Positions 1-8,966 are shown, counted from the stretch's first letter. The stretch: DNA of 64,000 nucleotides from Primorskyibacter marinus (GCF_003313245.1 NZ_QJSD01000015.1:1-64000), one strand, 5' to 3'. A program made the numbers and translations. The notes: generated from the sequence alone by a model not told the origin.

Positions 1-400
1 ATCTGTCAGCGCCCACCCTCCGAGGCTGACAAGCTGATCCATCACAGCGATCGCGGCAGCCAATACCTGTCGAACAGGTACACCGAAGACTGGCCGAGGC
101 CGGCATCGACACCTCGGTCGGCAGCGTCGGTGACAGTTACGACAACGCCTTGGCTGAAAGCATCATCGGCCTCTTCAAGACTGAGGGCATCAATTTCCTC
201 GGCCCCTGGAAATCGGTTGGTCAGGCCGAATGGGAAACCCTGAAATGGGTCGACTGGTATAACAACACACGCCTGCACAGCGCTATCGGATATGTCACGC
301 CACAAGAAGCAGAGGAGGCTTTCTACGACAGCTTGAACGAGGACGAAAAAGCAGCCCAACTATTGAAACAAACCCTCTCCGGTAAAACCGGGGCGGTTCA
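1..400 (+). mobile_element. IS3-family element, right end only (orfB 3' part, frameshifted)
   Basis: The window opens inside the integrase part of an IS3-family OrfB. HHSDRGSQYLS is read in one frame near 40-75. After a one-base slip near 78-90 the next frame gives GSVGDSYDNALAES and then the usual IS3 C-terminal text (WVDWYNNTRLHSAIGYVTP). The Asp and Glu of the DDE site are visible. The element probably ends at 400, where GGGGCGGTTCA matches a typical IS3 terminal repeat end; the OrfB frame runs past that end without a stop until 527. The frameshift means no active transposase is made from this copy. The rest of the element lies outside the window. Confidence 0.85.
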
Positions 401-523
401 GCCAGCCAGCCCAAAGATCATCAGCCACCTCGTCCCAACTTTGCCTCCCGTAAAGCTAAAAGCTTGGATATGTTCTGCCGATGTGTCAATTCAATGGCGA
501 CTGAGGAACGAGGAACAGCGCCG

Positions 524-1405
524 GTGAACCTGACACTCCGACAACTCAAAGTCTTCAAAACGATCGCCAAAGTTGGGAGTTACCGAAAAAGCGCGAAAAT
601 GTTGAACACATCACAACCGGCGCTGACAAAGACTATCCAGTCGTTGGAATATACGCTTGGCGTCGAGGTATTTCGGCGCAACACACGTTCGGTCACCCTG
701 ACCTCCGCTGGTCTTGAGTTGCTGGGCCGGATCGAGGGGATATTCGAACAGCTCGACCAGACCGTAGATTCGGTGCGTGATGTATCATCGGGCCGAGGCG
801 GCAGCATCAATCTGACCTATGTCGACTTCGCAATTCTTGGAACGCTGCCGGACACGCTCGCGCGCTATCGGCGTTATAATCCGCGGATCAAGATCAACGT
901 CCAGTTCGCCTCGACTGCCGATCAGATCGCGCTGGTCAAATCGGGTAAAGCCGACCTTGGGTTTGTCATGGATATTGACCTGAAGTTGCCCAGTTCGTTC
1001 TGTCGCAAGCACGTCGTGCAAGAGGGATTGGTTGCCGTGGTGCCGCCCAAGCACCGGTTGGCCGAGCGTGAGACGATCGAGCTTGCCGAACTTGAGTTGG
1101 AGTCCTTCATCATGGGGGACACATGGTCACGTTATAACGAATTGATCCGCGATCTGTGTATCGAACGAAACTTTATGCCGCAGGTAACCCACAAGGCTTT
1201 CTTGCGGGATGAGATGCTGGCCTTTGTCATGGCCGGCCTTGGGGTTCTTGTTTATCCGAAATGTATCTGCAATGCTGGGTTGCTAGGTCTGAAAGTGGTG
1301 CCGATCACCGATGTACCACCGGTCGTTCGGACGACCGCAATCTGGCGGGCCGACGCCAAGAACCCGGTGCTCCCATCCTTTCTGCGTGAGGTCAAGCCGA
1401 TGTAG
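524..1405 (+). CDS. LysR-family transcriptional regulator
   Basis: About 293 residues from a GTG start at 524, preceded by the purine-rich GAGGAACGAGGAACAG. ATG starts at 464 and 494 are in frame but would add an unusual N-terminal tail that partly derives from the junction with the IS3 end. The N-terminal winged helix-turn-helix is typical (LTLRQLKVFKTIAKVGSYRKSA, then TSQPALTKTIQSLE). The remainder is a LysR substrate-binding domain. It sits alone between two pieces of insertion-sequence debris, so its target cannot be read from neighbours; it may have lost its partner genes. It is intact, without frameshift. The family assignment is secure, the ligand is unknown. Confidence 0.9.
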   Translation: MNLTLRQLKVFKTIAKVGSYRKSAKMLNTSQPALTKTIQSLEYTLGVEVFRRNTRSVTLTSAGLELLGRIEGIFEQLDQTVDSVRDVSSGRGGSINLTYVDFAILGTLPDTLARYRRYNPRIKINVQFASTADQIALVKSGKADLGFVMDIDLKLPSSFCRKHVVQEGLVAVVPPKHRLAERETIELAELELESFIMGDTWSRYNELIRDLCIERNFMPQVTHKAFLRDEMLAFVMAGLGVLVYPKCICNAGLLGLKVVPITDVPPVVRTTAIWRADAKNPVLPSFLREVKPM

Positions 1406-1432
1406 GCCGATCATTTTCGGGAGGATAAGATC

Positions 1433-1631
1433 ATGCGATTTGACGCTGGCAAGCACGGCGGTTTTATCATCTTACCATCTCGTCTGGTCGACCAAGTACC
1501 GTTACAAGGCCCTGACCGGGGCGCTTCAACTGCGGGTGCGTGACACCTGCCGTCAAATGTGTCGCTAGAACGGGGCAGGCACCTTGCGTGGTGTACTCTC
1601 GAGCGACCATGTCCACATGGTCGTGGGCAGA
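1433..1631 (+). pseudogene. IS200/IS605-type transposase, 5' fragment
   Basis: Reading across frames gives the N-terminal half of a Y1 transposase: MRFDAGKH, a frameshift, then YHLVWSTKYRYKALTG, RVRDTCRQM, a stop codon at 1567-1569, then RGVLSSDHVHM. The His-hydrophobic-His motif of this family (HVHM here) is at the end. The catalytic Tyr helix is missing, replaced by an unrelated IS6-like piece. It is clearly non-functional. Confidence 0.75.
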
Positions 1632-1661
1632 AAGGAACCTTCGCGCCGTTGGTCGGCACCA

Positions 1662-1851
1662 CGTCGTCGTCCATCTGTCACTTGTCTACAGGTTTCGGCC
1701 GATCCTTTCGGATGCAGTTGGCAAAATGGGGGCCGAACCGGCTTGCCCACAGTCGAATGCTCTCTCCGCTGACGACCACGCCATGCTCGGCAAGCAGATC
1801 CTCGACATCGGCTGTGCCGAGTGCAATCCGATCGTAAGCCCAGACGGCATA
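1662..1851 (-). pseudogene. IS6-family transposase fragment
   Basis: On the minus strand the frame reads YAVWAYDRIALGTADVEDLL, then AEHGVVVSGESIRLWASRFGP, then KDRPKPVDKWQMDDDVV. This is the characteristic IS6/IS26 N-terminal region (helix-turn-helix followed by the first Asp of the DDE site). There is no start codon in context and the protein breaks off directly after the first Asp, where it abuts the IS200-like fragment. It is a relic of about 60 codons. Confidence 0.75.
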
Positions 1852-2350
1852 GCGTGCCGTTTACTGATGGCTGCATCACGGATCCGTGCCTTGCCTGCGA
1901 TCCGTGACATTCAGATCATCGGCCGGAACGCAAAGCGGCCCCAACACTTGCAGAATGGGTGGTGGGGACGGTTGATCAAGGTCGAACCCGTCGATGACGT
2001 GCAGGATGATCACAGTGCAGATGATGTACGCGGTTATGCTGAGCCGGATGTACCATTCTGACCCCTGCGTCGGATGGGGCGAACCTAAACCACGACAGCA
2101 GATGCCACGGCTGCGGGGATTGGTACATTCCATTCTGGGCCGGCTCCGTGCTTTTCCAGAACCTTCGACACCACTGCTGCCCGGATCGCCGTGGCATTTT
2201 CAGCCGGTTGGGGGCGCAACAACGCGCCGCCCCTTGCCGTACCTCTTAGGAAGAAATCATAAGGTGCGCCGGGATCATTCACCTGCCACTCGGACGCGAC
2301 AATAGACTGGTGGCAGTCGGAAACCATACGCGTTCCCTTCAACAAGCGCC
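1852..2350. other. Gene-free stretch, probably degraded sequence
   Basis: About 500 bases with only short open frames on the minus strand. One (about 1900-2100) contains a hydrophobic stretch like a single membrane helix, another (2085-2363) encodes 92 residues of normal-looking composition. I recognise neither and see no ribosome binding site that would settle a start. Given the adjoining transposase relics, decayed DNA is the simplest reading. Confidence 0.4.
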
Positions 2351-3100
2351 TCAAGGCGAACACTCTATCCTCTTCACGGGAACAGGCGTCACGACGTTTC
2401 CTGCGGCATCTTTAACCTGAAGTCGAACCGCGCCTGAGCCTGCCCTGATGCACTCGCCAATGAATACATGCGGCGGAGGATTGAGAGGGCCAATCGTACT
2501 CGTCGGCGGCCCTGGGAAAACGCCACCGTAGTCTTTGTCGGCGATTGGAACGATCCTGACATCGCCCGAGGCCGCCACCCCAACTATATCGATGCCGCTT
2601 GTCCGACCCACAAAGCCAGGGCCGACAAGTCGCCTATCTTCCACGTCAACGACTATGTCGAATGCGCTCCTCACCCTCGCCGCGGCAGGCACGGTAAAGG
2701 CCTGAACATCTGGCATTAGCGTCTCTCGTATAATCACCTTCGCGTCGGTGGTCGCAACGGGTCCGCCGCCGGCTGGTTGAAACAAGCACCTGACCAATAC
2801 ATCGCGCGAAGTTCCGGTGTTTCGCGTCGGTCTGTAGGTGGTCTGAGCGCTGAAATTGGGCGGGACGGCAGGGACCGGGCCTGCATTCGATACTAATCCA
2901 TCGCCAATCACCGAGAAGCTGATAGTGCCGGCACCAGTCGTTTGACATCGAACGAGCGAAGACCCACTGTCCTTTATGTCGCTTGGGGCTGCGGTTGCGC
3001 TGGCTGGCGGGGGAGGCGCAAGAAACGCACAACTTCCTGTCAGAAGGACAGTTGCCACAGCTGATGCGTGAATTATTGAAGTTCGAGTTGGACTCCGCAT
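2351..3100 (-). CDS. Predicted secreted protein of unknown function
   Basis: A 249-residue protein with a clear export signal: positive N-terminus (MRSPTRTS), a hydrophobic stretch to about residue 23, and LLTGSC, which could be a loose lipobox. The mature part is rich in Pro, Gly, Val and Thr and has no motif I recognise; the beta-rich composition suggests Ig-like or adhesin-like domains, but that is inference. It has no close upstream neighbour and is followed by gene-free sequence, so context gives no function. Confidence 0.6.
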   Translation of the reverse strand: MRSPTRTSIIHASAVATVLLTGSCAFLAPPPPASATAAPSDIKDSGSSLVRCQTTGAGTISFSVIGDGLVSNAGPVPAVPPNFSAQTTYRPTRNTGTSRDVLVRCLFQPAGGGPVATTDAKVIIRETLMPDVQAFTVPAAARVRSAFDIVVDVEDRRLVGPGFVGRTSGIDIVGVAASGDVRIVPIADKDYGGVFPGPPTSTIGPLNPPPHVFIGECIRAGSGAVRLQVKDAAGNVVTPVPVKRIECSP

Positions 3101-3327
3101 CGTCGGAAACCTCTCTTGAGAAACCGGTCGTGCACTTCTGAAGCGTAATTTTTTATGACCATGATAGCAGAGAATGCGTTCTTTGTCGTGTGGTTGTTTG
3201 ATCCCACGGTTTGATGGCGCTATTTTTCTCAGACGTGGAAGGCAGCACTACGGGACAAGTCCGTCACGGAAGCGCCACGACCACGCATGCCGTCAGAGGG
3301 CTGCAAAAATCGCCAAAGGGACTAAAG

Positions 3328-4155
3328 TTACTGGAAGTGCCCGTCTTCCAGCGCTTTGGTAGCATTGGTGCAATGACGGGCTTTCTCCTCATCACTGAGA
3401 AAGCGCAGGCTTGTACGGTTTGATTGTACGAGCACCGCGCCGATGCTCCGGCGGTTTTCGTCCTGAACGACGAAAAGCCCACGCGCGGGGCCACGGAAAC
3501 GATGGGTTTCGACAAAGGCGTTCAGCATTTCATGGGCAGGCCATGGCGCGGTCCCGGGGCAGGGCAGGATGTGAGCAAGCGCGGGCGCGTCTTTCTGTAG
3601 GGCTGGCCGCAGTGTGGTGTGGCCAACGGTCATAACTCGCGGGTTCAGAAGGTGCCACTGCTCTGGGGCCAGGACGTAGTCTCGACACGGCTCGGCGCGT
3701 TGCGTCGCGTGAAAAAATATACGTCGGCCATTTGGGCAGGCCGCAAAGCCCAGCCGGGTCAGCAACTGCTGCGATGCGGTATTGTCGTCGTGGCAGGTGG
3801 CAACCATCGGCGGTGCAGGCAAACAGAACCGCGCGCCGATCGCCATCCGCAGTGCTCGTTGCATGAGACCCTGACCCCAGCAATCCGGGGTCAGCCAATA
3901 CCAAAGCGCGGCACCAATACACAGCCCGCCCACGACCGCGCCATCCTGTTCGATCATGCGCATCATTTCGCCCGGATCGCGGCTGTGTGCCAGGATTTCA
4001 TCCGCTGCCGCCGCGTCGAAAGGCTGCCGCACGGCGGCGAGCCAACGCGCGACGCGAGCGTCGTCAAGATCACGGGCAATTGTAGGCAGGTCTGCCTGTG
4101 TCAGAGGGCGGAGTAACAGGTCATCTTGTTGCAGAATGTCGGCGCAGTTTGTCAT
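3328..4155 (-). CDS. Tandem GNAT-family N-acetyltransferase
   Basis: 275 residues. The N-terminal half is a GNAT domain of the RimJ type: LLLRPLTQADLPTIARDLDD at about 13-32, then YWLTPDCWGQGLMQRALR, which carries the acetyl-CoA binding loop (Q/RxxGxG/A type), and a LLTRLGFA segment before the last strand. A second GNAT-like start (TVGHTTLRPALQKDAPALAHI) begins near residue 176 and seems short, so the second domain may be incomplete. GNAT enzymes transfer an acetyl group from acetyl-CoA to an amine; the substrate is not predictable here. A 350-base AT-rich region lies upstream. Confidence 0.75.
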   Translation of the reverse strand: MTNCADILQQDDLLLRPLTQADLPTIARDLDDARVARWLAAVRQPFDAAAADEILAHSRDPGEMMRMIEQDGAVVGGLCIGAALWYWLTPDCWGQGLMQRALRMAIGARFCLPAPPMVATCHDDNTASQQLLTRLGFAACPNGRRIFFHATQRAEPCRDYVLAPEQWHLLNPRVMTVGHTTLRPALQKDAPALAHILPCPGTAPWPAHEMLNAFVETHRFRGPARGLFVVQDENRRSIGAVLVQSNRTSLRFLSDEEKARHCTNATKALEDGHFQ

Positions 4156-4504
4156 CTCTTTTCCCCGAACAATTAGGGATGCGGATCAACTCAGCGTCAA
4201 AAGACCACAAATAGCAAACAAATGATTCGACTGATTAACATGCAAATCAAAATCTTCTGTATTGCTGCGAAACCGTCTTTGGAACAGGCCGTTACACGGC
4301 GCGATTCAAAACGTAAATTTAGTTTACACTTTATCGGCACCAAGGCGAAATTTCACAGAAAGTCGAAGGATTCTTACAGAAAACGTTGCGTCACCATGTC
4401 GCTCGGGTAGCTTTCTCGACGCTTGGTCAATCGAGTGTTCATGGGAGGTGAGGCCAATGTTTGAACCGCGCGCAGAGTATGCCCGCGATCACTGCCGCAA
4501 CTGG
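4156..4504. other. AT-rich intergenic region with a small inverted repeat
   Basis: No convincing gene. The sequence is clearly more AT-rich than its surroundings. GTAAA-TTTAG-TTTAC at 4313-4327 is an inverted repeat that could be an operator for the GNAT gene. An open frame continues on the plus strand from about 4457 (after GGGAGGTGAGG) into the region opposite the 92-residue gene at 4505-4783, but its product looks like a shadow. Confidence 0.4.
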
Positions 4505-4783
4505 CTAGTTTGGTCTTCGTTTGCTGGGGTCGGCGGCCATGGGCAACGCATCCCAAATCGCCGAGATATCAGTGGCCATGATCAGGTGCGCTTGTTGCAA
4601 CAGGCGGTCTTTCAAAGCGGCGTCCAATGCGTCCATAGACTGACGTGCGGAAAGCAAGTCCCTAGAATGGCCTGTCTCGACCGCGCGGTCAATCGCCTCG
4701 CGGCAGGATTGATCCACGTCGCCGGACTGGCTGCAAATTTGTTTGAGCGCGCGGAAGAAACGGACATCGGCAGGATCGTTCAT
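4505..4783 (-). CDS. Small hypothetical protein (92 aa)
   Basis: Start chosen at 4783 (MNDPADVRFF) because the longer frame to 4834 would begin exactly at the divergent neighbour's start. The protein is helical and acidic to neutral, with two Cys (QICSQSGDVDQSC) in the first third and no recognised domain. It is divergently arranged with the coiled-coil gene at 4834, sharing a 50-base intergenic region, so the two may be co-regulated. Function unknown. Confidence 0.5.
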   Translation of the reverse strand: MNDPADVRFFRALKQICSQSGDVDQSCREAIDRAVETGHSRDLLSARQSMDALDAALKDRLLQQAHLIMATDISAIWDALPMAADPSKRRPN

Positions 4784-4833
4784 CGGATGAGCCTTTTGGT
4801 TTGCAAGACGCGCTTGATGTATAGGGGGCAACA

Positions 4834-5124
4834 ATGACAGGTCAATTGCGCAGCCTCGAAGAGATCATGAAGGATCGGCTGAAGGCGACGCAGGACATCG
4901 CTGCCGCGAATGCCGAACAGATGCGACTGAACCAGAAGTCCAGCGGCCTGCTCGTCCTGGATTTGAAAGTCGAGCGCGACGGCATCGTCGACAGCACCCA
5001 TGAGAACGAACACGCCCGAACAGAGGCGGCTGTTGAAGACAACTTACGAAAAATCGATCGGTTGGAACGCGAACTTTCCGCATTGGATGAAGAGCTTGAA
5101 GCCACTATGAAGAAGGAAGGCTGA
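4834..5124 (+). CDS. Coiled-coil protein of unknown function (96 aa)
   Basis: Preceded by AGGGGG at a good distance. The C-terminal half is strongly charged with heptad-like spacing (NLRKIDRLERELSALDEELE), indicating a coiled coil. The stop overlaps the start of the next gene (TGATG), so it is translationally coupled to the WD40-like gene. No enzyme motif. A role as an assembly or scaffold partner for the beta-propeller product is plausible but only inferred from coupling. Confidence 0.65.
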   Translation: MTGQLRSLEEIMKDRLKATQDIAAANAEQMRLNQKSSGLLVLDLKVERDGIVDSTHENEHARTEAAVEDNLRKIDRLERELSALDEELEATMKKEG

Positions 5125-6263
5125 TGACACAGCACAAGCCGCCACAAGCGATGACGTTATTCGATCTGCTAGCCCGGACCTGGGCACTGCCGGGCGAGGT
5201 GCGTGATGTCATTTTCAATGCCACGGGGTCGTCATTGGCCGTCCTGCTGGCCGATGGTCGGCTTGCGTTTATATCGGTCAAGGATGCCGAGCATCCCGAA
5301 AGTCGCGTCCGGATAGAGGCCGACACCGGACGGACAAGCATCCGGCCCCGGACAAAGCCTTTGCCTGCGCCAGTGGTCAGCGATGCCGCTGTGGCGCGCG
5401 CCGATGTGACGCCGTGTCGACTTGGCGATCAGGGCTTTGCCTTTTCGAATGCCGATACAAATGCCTTGTGGCGCGCCACGGCGCGGGGGCAAACCCTTGC
5501 TGTTAACGGGGCACGCAATGAAGAAGCGGTCACGGCGCTGGCGGCGATCCCGCGAACAGGGCGCATCGTGCTGGCCTATGACAACAGGTTGGCATTGGTC
5601 GCTGAAGACGGAGGCGCAGAATTTGCCACCGCCGAGTTGAGCCACGGCGTGAGCCGTATCGCGGTGTCTGATGATGGTTGCGTTCTGGGATGTTTGGGCG
5701 CGGACCAGATCAGCATCGTCGCGAGTGATGACCTTAAATCAACCAGCACCTTTGCCTGCGAGGGTGAGGTGCTCGACCTTGGCTGGTCGCCCTGCAAACG
5801 CTGGTTGGTGGCCGGTTGCGCCAACAAGACCGTGCTGCTGATCGATGTGCAGGCAGGTGTTTCCGACCGGATCGTCGATTTTCCCGATGCCGTACGAACA
5901 ATCGGTTTCAGCGACAAGGCGCGCGCCATGATCGCGTCTGGGGCCTTCCGCGTCGTCGGGTGGTCACTGCCTGATCTACCCTTCGGTGACGATGAAGGCA
6001 GCGCAATCGAAACCGGCAAGCCGGGATTGACGCTTGTCGATCTCGTGGCGGTCCATCCGAAAAGGGATCTCTGTGCGGTCAGCTATGCCAACGGGCTGGT
6101 GATGATCTGTCGCATTGGCCATCCGGACGAAATGCTGCTGTGCGAAGGCAGCGGTGCCACCGTCAATTCCCTGACCTGGTCTGACGATGGTGCCCATCTG
6201 GCAATCGGGGGCAGGGATGGCAGTGTCTCAATCGCGACATTCCCGAAAAACATGTTCAAATAG
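5124..6263 (+). CDS. WD40-like beta-propeller protein
   Basis: 379 residues with repeated propeller-blade signatures of the type xxVxxLxWSxDGxxLAxGGxDGxVxI. The clearest is at the C-terminus (VNSLTWSDDGAHLAIGGRDG), with others such as VLDLGWSPCKRWLVAGC and VRDVIFNATGSSLAVLLADG. There is no signal peptide, so it is probably cytoplasmic, and no catalytic motif; such proteins normally serve as interaction platforms. It is coupled to the coiled-coil gene upstream and followed after 21 bases by a 59-residue gene. The partner is unknown. Proximity to the RpoN paralogue and the monooxygenase operon makes a link possible but unproven. Confidence 0.75.
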   Translation: MTQHKPPQAMTLFDLLARTWALPGEVRDVIFNATGSSLAVLLADGRLAFISVKDAEHPESRVRIEADTGRTSIRPRTKPLPAPVVSDAAVARADVTPCRLGDQGFAFSNADTNALWRATARGQTLAVNGARNEEAVTALAAIPRTGRIVLAYDNRLALVAEDGGAEFATAELSHGVSRIAVSDDGCVLGCLGADQISIVASDDLKSTSTFACEGEVLDLGWSPCKRWLVAGCANKTVLLIDVQAGVSDRIVDFPDAVRTIGFSDKARAMIASGAFRVVGWSLPDLPFGDDEGSAIETGKPGLTLVDLVAVHPKRDLCAVSYANGLVMICRIGHPDEMLLCEGSGATVNSLTWSDDGAHLAIGGRDGSVSIATFPKNMFK

Positions 6264-6284
6264 AAACCCCAGGGAGGGAAGCCA

Positions 6285-6464
6285 ATGACACAAGTTCTGT
6301 CTGACGAAGAAAAAAGCAAAGACAAGTATTTCCAACAAATTGCCAAGGTCGCAGAGGCCATGGTGGAGGAGCACGGCAAGGATTTTGCCGCAGGGGCGCT
6401 GGTGTTGGCGGCGCGCTGGGTTTCTGAAAACCGTCTCGGTCGTGCCGAAAACCTCAAGCACTAA
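6285..6464 (+). CDS. Small hypothetical protein (59 aa)
   Basis: A short frame beginning MTQVLSDEEKSKDKYF, preceded by AGGGAGGGAA, an excellent ribosome binding site. The predicted peptide is helical (QIAKVAEAMVEEHGKDFAAG). It is the third gene of the coiled-coil / WD40 unit and its last bases overlap the end of the convergent gene at 6461. The coding evidence is the strong Shine-Dalgarno, operon position and plausible amino-acid composition. Function unknown. Confidence 0.6.
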   Translation: MTQVLSDEEKSKDKYFQQIAKVAEAMVEEHGKDFAAGALVLAARWVSENRLGRAENLKH

Positions 6465-7426
6465 TGTGGTTTTGCTGGCCGTCTCGATGTTACGGGTTGC
6501 GGCGAAAGACTTGAAATTTGATTGACGAGTATTCCGCTCAAGGGACCGGCCAACGCTGCAAGGGCGCTGACGGCAGGATCTGCTGTTGCAGAAACTCGAT
6601 CAGCCGCAGCCAGTGTCTCCGTCAATTCAGGCTTAAGCATCTGCGCAAAGGCACATAGCTCATGGATACGAAAGGTTGAAAAATGCAGGCTGTCGCCGTT
6701 CAGCAATACGGCACCCTGTTGCCGGGTGAGCAGATCCGTTCGAAGAGCATTGCTGTGAACGGCCGCGCCCAAGGTGGACAGCACCGATTTACGCCATTTT
6801 GCATATTCCGTATCCGCCGAATGGTCGATCCCTACGGAATACAGCCGTTCGGAAATGCTGCGGAACGCACGCCCGCCCGCGATGTGACGCCGCCAGAAAT
6901 CGTTTGCCTCTTCGACGCTGCGACATTCGGCAAAGCGCTGTGCCAGTTTGGGGCGGATCAACAGGACCAGTGCCATGTCCACATCCTCGGAAACCGAGCG
7001 GGCGATCTGCATTGCAGGCATCGGCAGGTCGGTCAGCGCCAAAAGACGCAAAGCTGCGAGTTGTTCAGTCAATCGCGCCGACAGCGCCGCCAACCCATGC
7101 CATTGCGCCGGGCTCAGCCCGTCGATCTGTCGGTCGCGGCCGACATTCGCGGCACTGTGCAGGGCCCGCACCCAAAGCACAGATTGATCGAACAGAAAAA
7201 CCAGATCCACCTCAGTGCTGGTGGCCGATGCCTCGACCCGTGGCACGGCACGAAAACCCGGCAGAGTGCGGACGCCGATCCGCCAGTGGCGGTCAAAATC
7301 CAACCCATTGGCGGACCACAGCAGCTTTACGCGCGCAAGAAGTTGCGGCGACAAGCCGGGGTAGGACATTTCCGGCGGGGCGCGATCAAGCGGAACAATG
7401 CCGCCGATTGGGGGGTTCTTGTTCAT
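6461..7426 (-). CDS. Hypothetical protein (about 321 aa)
   Basis: Start taken at the ATG at 7426 (MNKNPPIGGIVPLDRAPPEM); TTG at 7441 and GTG at 7429 are alternatives and none has a good Shine-Dalgarno. The protein is largely helical with Leu/Ala-rich segments (GLAALSARLTEQLAALRLLA) and shows no motif I recognise. It is divergent from the RpoN gene with under 100 bases between, and convergent with the WD40 unit, overlapping its last gene by four bases. That tight packing suggests a functional grouping, but no function can be assigned. Confidence 0.55.
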   Translation of the reverse strand: MNKNPPIGGIVPLDRAPPEMSYPGLSPQLLARVKLLWSANGLDFDRHWRIGVRTLPGFRAVPRVEASATSTEVDLVFLFDQSVLWVRALHSAANVGRDRQIDGLSPAQWHGLAALSARLTEQLAALRLLALTDLPMPAMQIARSVSEDVDMALVLLIRPKLAQRFAECRSVEEANDFWRRHIAGGRAFRSISERLYSVGIDHSADTEYAKWRKSVLSTLGAAVHSNALRTDLLTRQQGAVLLNGDSLHFSTFRIHELCAFAQMLKPELTETLAAADRVSATADPAVSALAALAGPLSGILVNQISSLSPQPVTSRRPAKPH

Positions 7427-7521
7427 CACACTGCAATTCAAGGGTTTCTTTCGGCCACGTTAGCCCGGTGCGTACTGTCATGGCCAGTGATTTGTCCCCT
7501 GCACATTCTGCCGAGGGCGGT

Positions 7522-8766
7522 ATGTCGCTAGGGTTCAAACTTGGTGTCAAACAGACCCAGGTGTTTCGGCTGGGGCAGGTGGTCAGCGTGTTACAGATGT
7601 CGGCTGGCAAATTGGACGACCATTTGAAAGAGGTGGCGGAAGCCAATCCGATGGTCATCCCGCGCCGACGGCCCGGTGCGGGGGCCAGTGCGACAGATGC
7701 GCTTGAAATGACTGCGGTCGAGGAAGCGGGAAGCCTATACAGCCATGTTTTCCGCGCGCTCGCCGGACTGATCGCCCAAGGTGGCATGATGGAGCGGGTA
7801 ATCACCGCCCTGATCGAAGAGTTGGAGCCATCCGGCTGGCTGGGTCGCCCTGTCGACGACATTGCCGACACGCTTGGACTGACGCCGCAACTGATCGAGA
7901 CGGCGCTGAAGGTCGTTCAAAAACGGGTGGAGCCAACCGGGATTTTTGCACGAAATCTTGAAGAATGCCTGCGTCTACAGCTTGAGGACCGCGATGCGAT
8001 GACCCCTGCCATGAACACTGTCCTTGCCCGGCTTTCATCGCTGGAAAATGGTGGGCCTTGCGCGCTCGTCGCGGCCACGGGGCTGCCTGAAAACGAGGTA
8101 AGCGATTGTCTTGCCGTGATCCGATGCCTTGATCCGAAGCCGGGCGGGGCGTTTGCCACGGATCCCACGCTGATGCGAGAGCCGGATGTTCGAGTTGTTC
8201 CTTCCGGCGATGGCTGGGACATCGAATTTATTTCGTCGTTGAAAGACGATATCGACATCGCCAATATGCCCAGATCTCAACAGTCCGACATGACACGCGA
8301 GGCGCTGGCCAAGGCGCGGGCGCTGAAACAGGCTTTGGATATAAGGCAATCTGCACTCCGGCAGGTGGTCGGGCAAATTGTCGAACGGCAGGGTGGGTTT
8401 TTGCGCACTGGCGCATCAGCATTGACGCCGATGACGATGTCCGAAATCGCGCAAGCCACGGGGTTTCATCTGAGTACCGTCAGCCGCGTGTTGAACGGGT
8501 TGCTGATTGAAGGGCCGATCGGCATCGTTGCAGCCCGATCGCTTTTTGTCGGCGCAGCCTCGGCGCAGACGGCGCATTCCAGAACGCAGGTACGGGCACG
8601 GATCCAGGCTTTGCTTGCCGATGAAGACCCAAAACGACCGATTTCGGACCGGCGTCTCACCACGCTGTTGCGGTCCGAAGGCATTACAGTGTCACGGCGT
8701 ATAGTGTCAAAATACCGCCACAATGCCGGTATTTTGGCGGCGGCGCTACGGCGGCGGCAAGGCTGA
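7522..8766 (+). CDS. rpoN: Sigma-54 factor (RpoN), divergent paralogue
   Basis: About 414 residues. The start at 7522 (MSLGFKLGVKQTQ) is preferred over 7480 because GAGGG lies just upstream. Region I is recognisable (KQTQVFRLGQVVSVLQMS, then EANPMV) but appears about four residues shorter between the Gln-rich start and LQMS than in typical RpoN. The helix-turn-helix (MSEIAQATGFHLSTVSRVLN) and the RpoN box (SRRIVSKYRH, usual ARRTVAKYRE) are present near the C-terminus. RpoN directs RNA polymerase to -24/-12 promoters and needs an AAA+ activator. Here the activator (24308-26275) and a -24/-12 site (9147) bracket the monooxygenase operon, so this looks like a dedicated copy rather than the housekeeping one. 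Confidence 0.9.
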   Translation: MSLGFKLGVKQTQVFRLGQVVSVLQMSAGKLDDHLKEVAEANPMVIPRRRPGAGASATDALEMTAVEEAGSLYSHVFRALAGLIAQGGMMERVITALIEELEPSGWLGRPVDDIADTLGLTPQLIETALKVVQKRVEPTGIFARNLEECLRLQLEDRDAMTPAMNTVLARLSSLENGGPCALVAATGLPENEVSDCLAVIRCLDPKPGGAFATDPTLMREPDVRVVPSGDGWDIEFISSLKDDIDIANMPRSQQSDMTREALAKARALKQALDIRQSALRQVVGQIVERQGGFLRTGASALTPMTMSEIAQATGFHLSTVSRVLNGLLIEGPIGIVAARSLFVGAASAQTAHSRTQVRARIQALLADEDPKRPISDRRLTTLLRSEGITVSRRIVSKYRHNAGILAAALRRRQG

Positions 8767-8966
8767 TTGCCCCATCAAACGCGCGGTAGGTTTTAAGGCC
8801 GTGGGGCTTGCTCCAGCCTCAAACTTGTCCATGAAATTCCACGATCACGCGGGCCGTAATGCGGGGCCAAGCCGTTGTTTGACGGGTGGAAGCCATGCTT
8901 GGCAGCCCCACGCGCACTATGTGCGGGCGCAACCGTGACCCCACGATTTTTCGGGCCGGGGAAATA

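Noticed and set aside
42-359. Minus-strand frame of 105 codons at the left edge
   Set aside because: It is the reverse of the IS3 orfB coding sequence, which matches a known family.
1540-2061. Plus-strand frame of 173 codons
   Set aside because: It runs over the junction of the IS200-like and IS6-like fragments and its translation resembles nothing; the recognisable coding text is in other frames.
4262-4837. Plus-strand frame of 191 codons opposite the 92-residue gene
   Set aside because: The opposite strand gives a more protein-like product and is divergent from a real gene; the plus frame has irregular composition.
6683-7531. Plus-strand frames over the 321-residue gene, including a 655-codon extension of rpoN
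   Set aside because: The extension upstream of 7480 is the reverse of the divergent gene; RpoN homology starts only near 7522.
8890-8915. A TTGGCA motif considered as a -24/-12 promoter
   Set aside because: The GC element is one base out of register; the site at 9147 fits far better.
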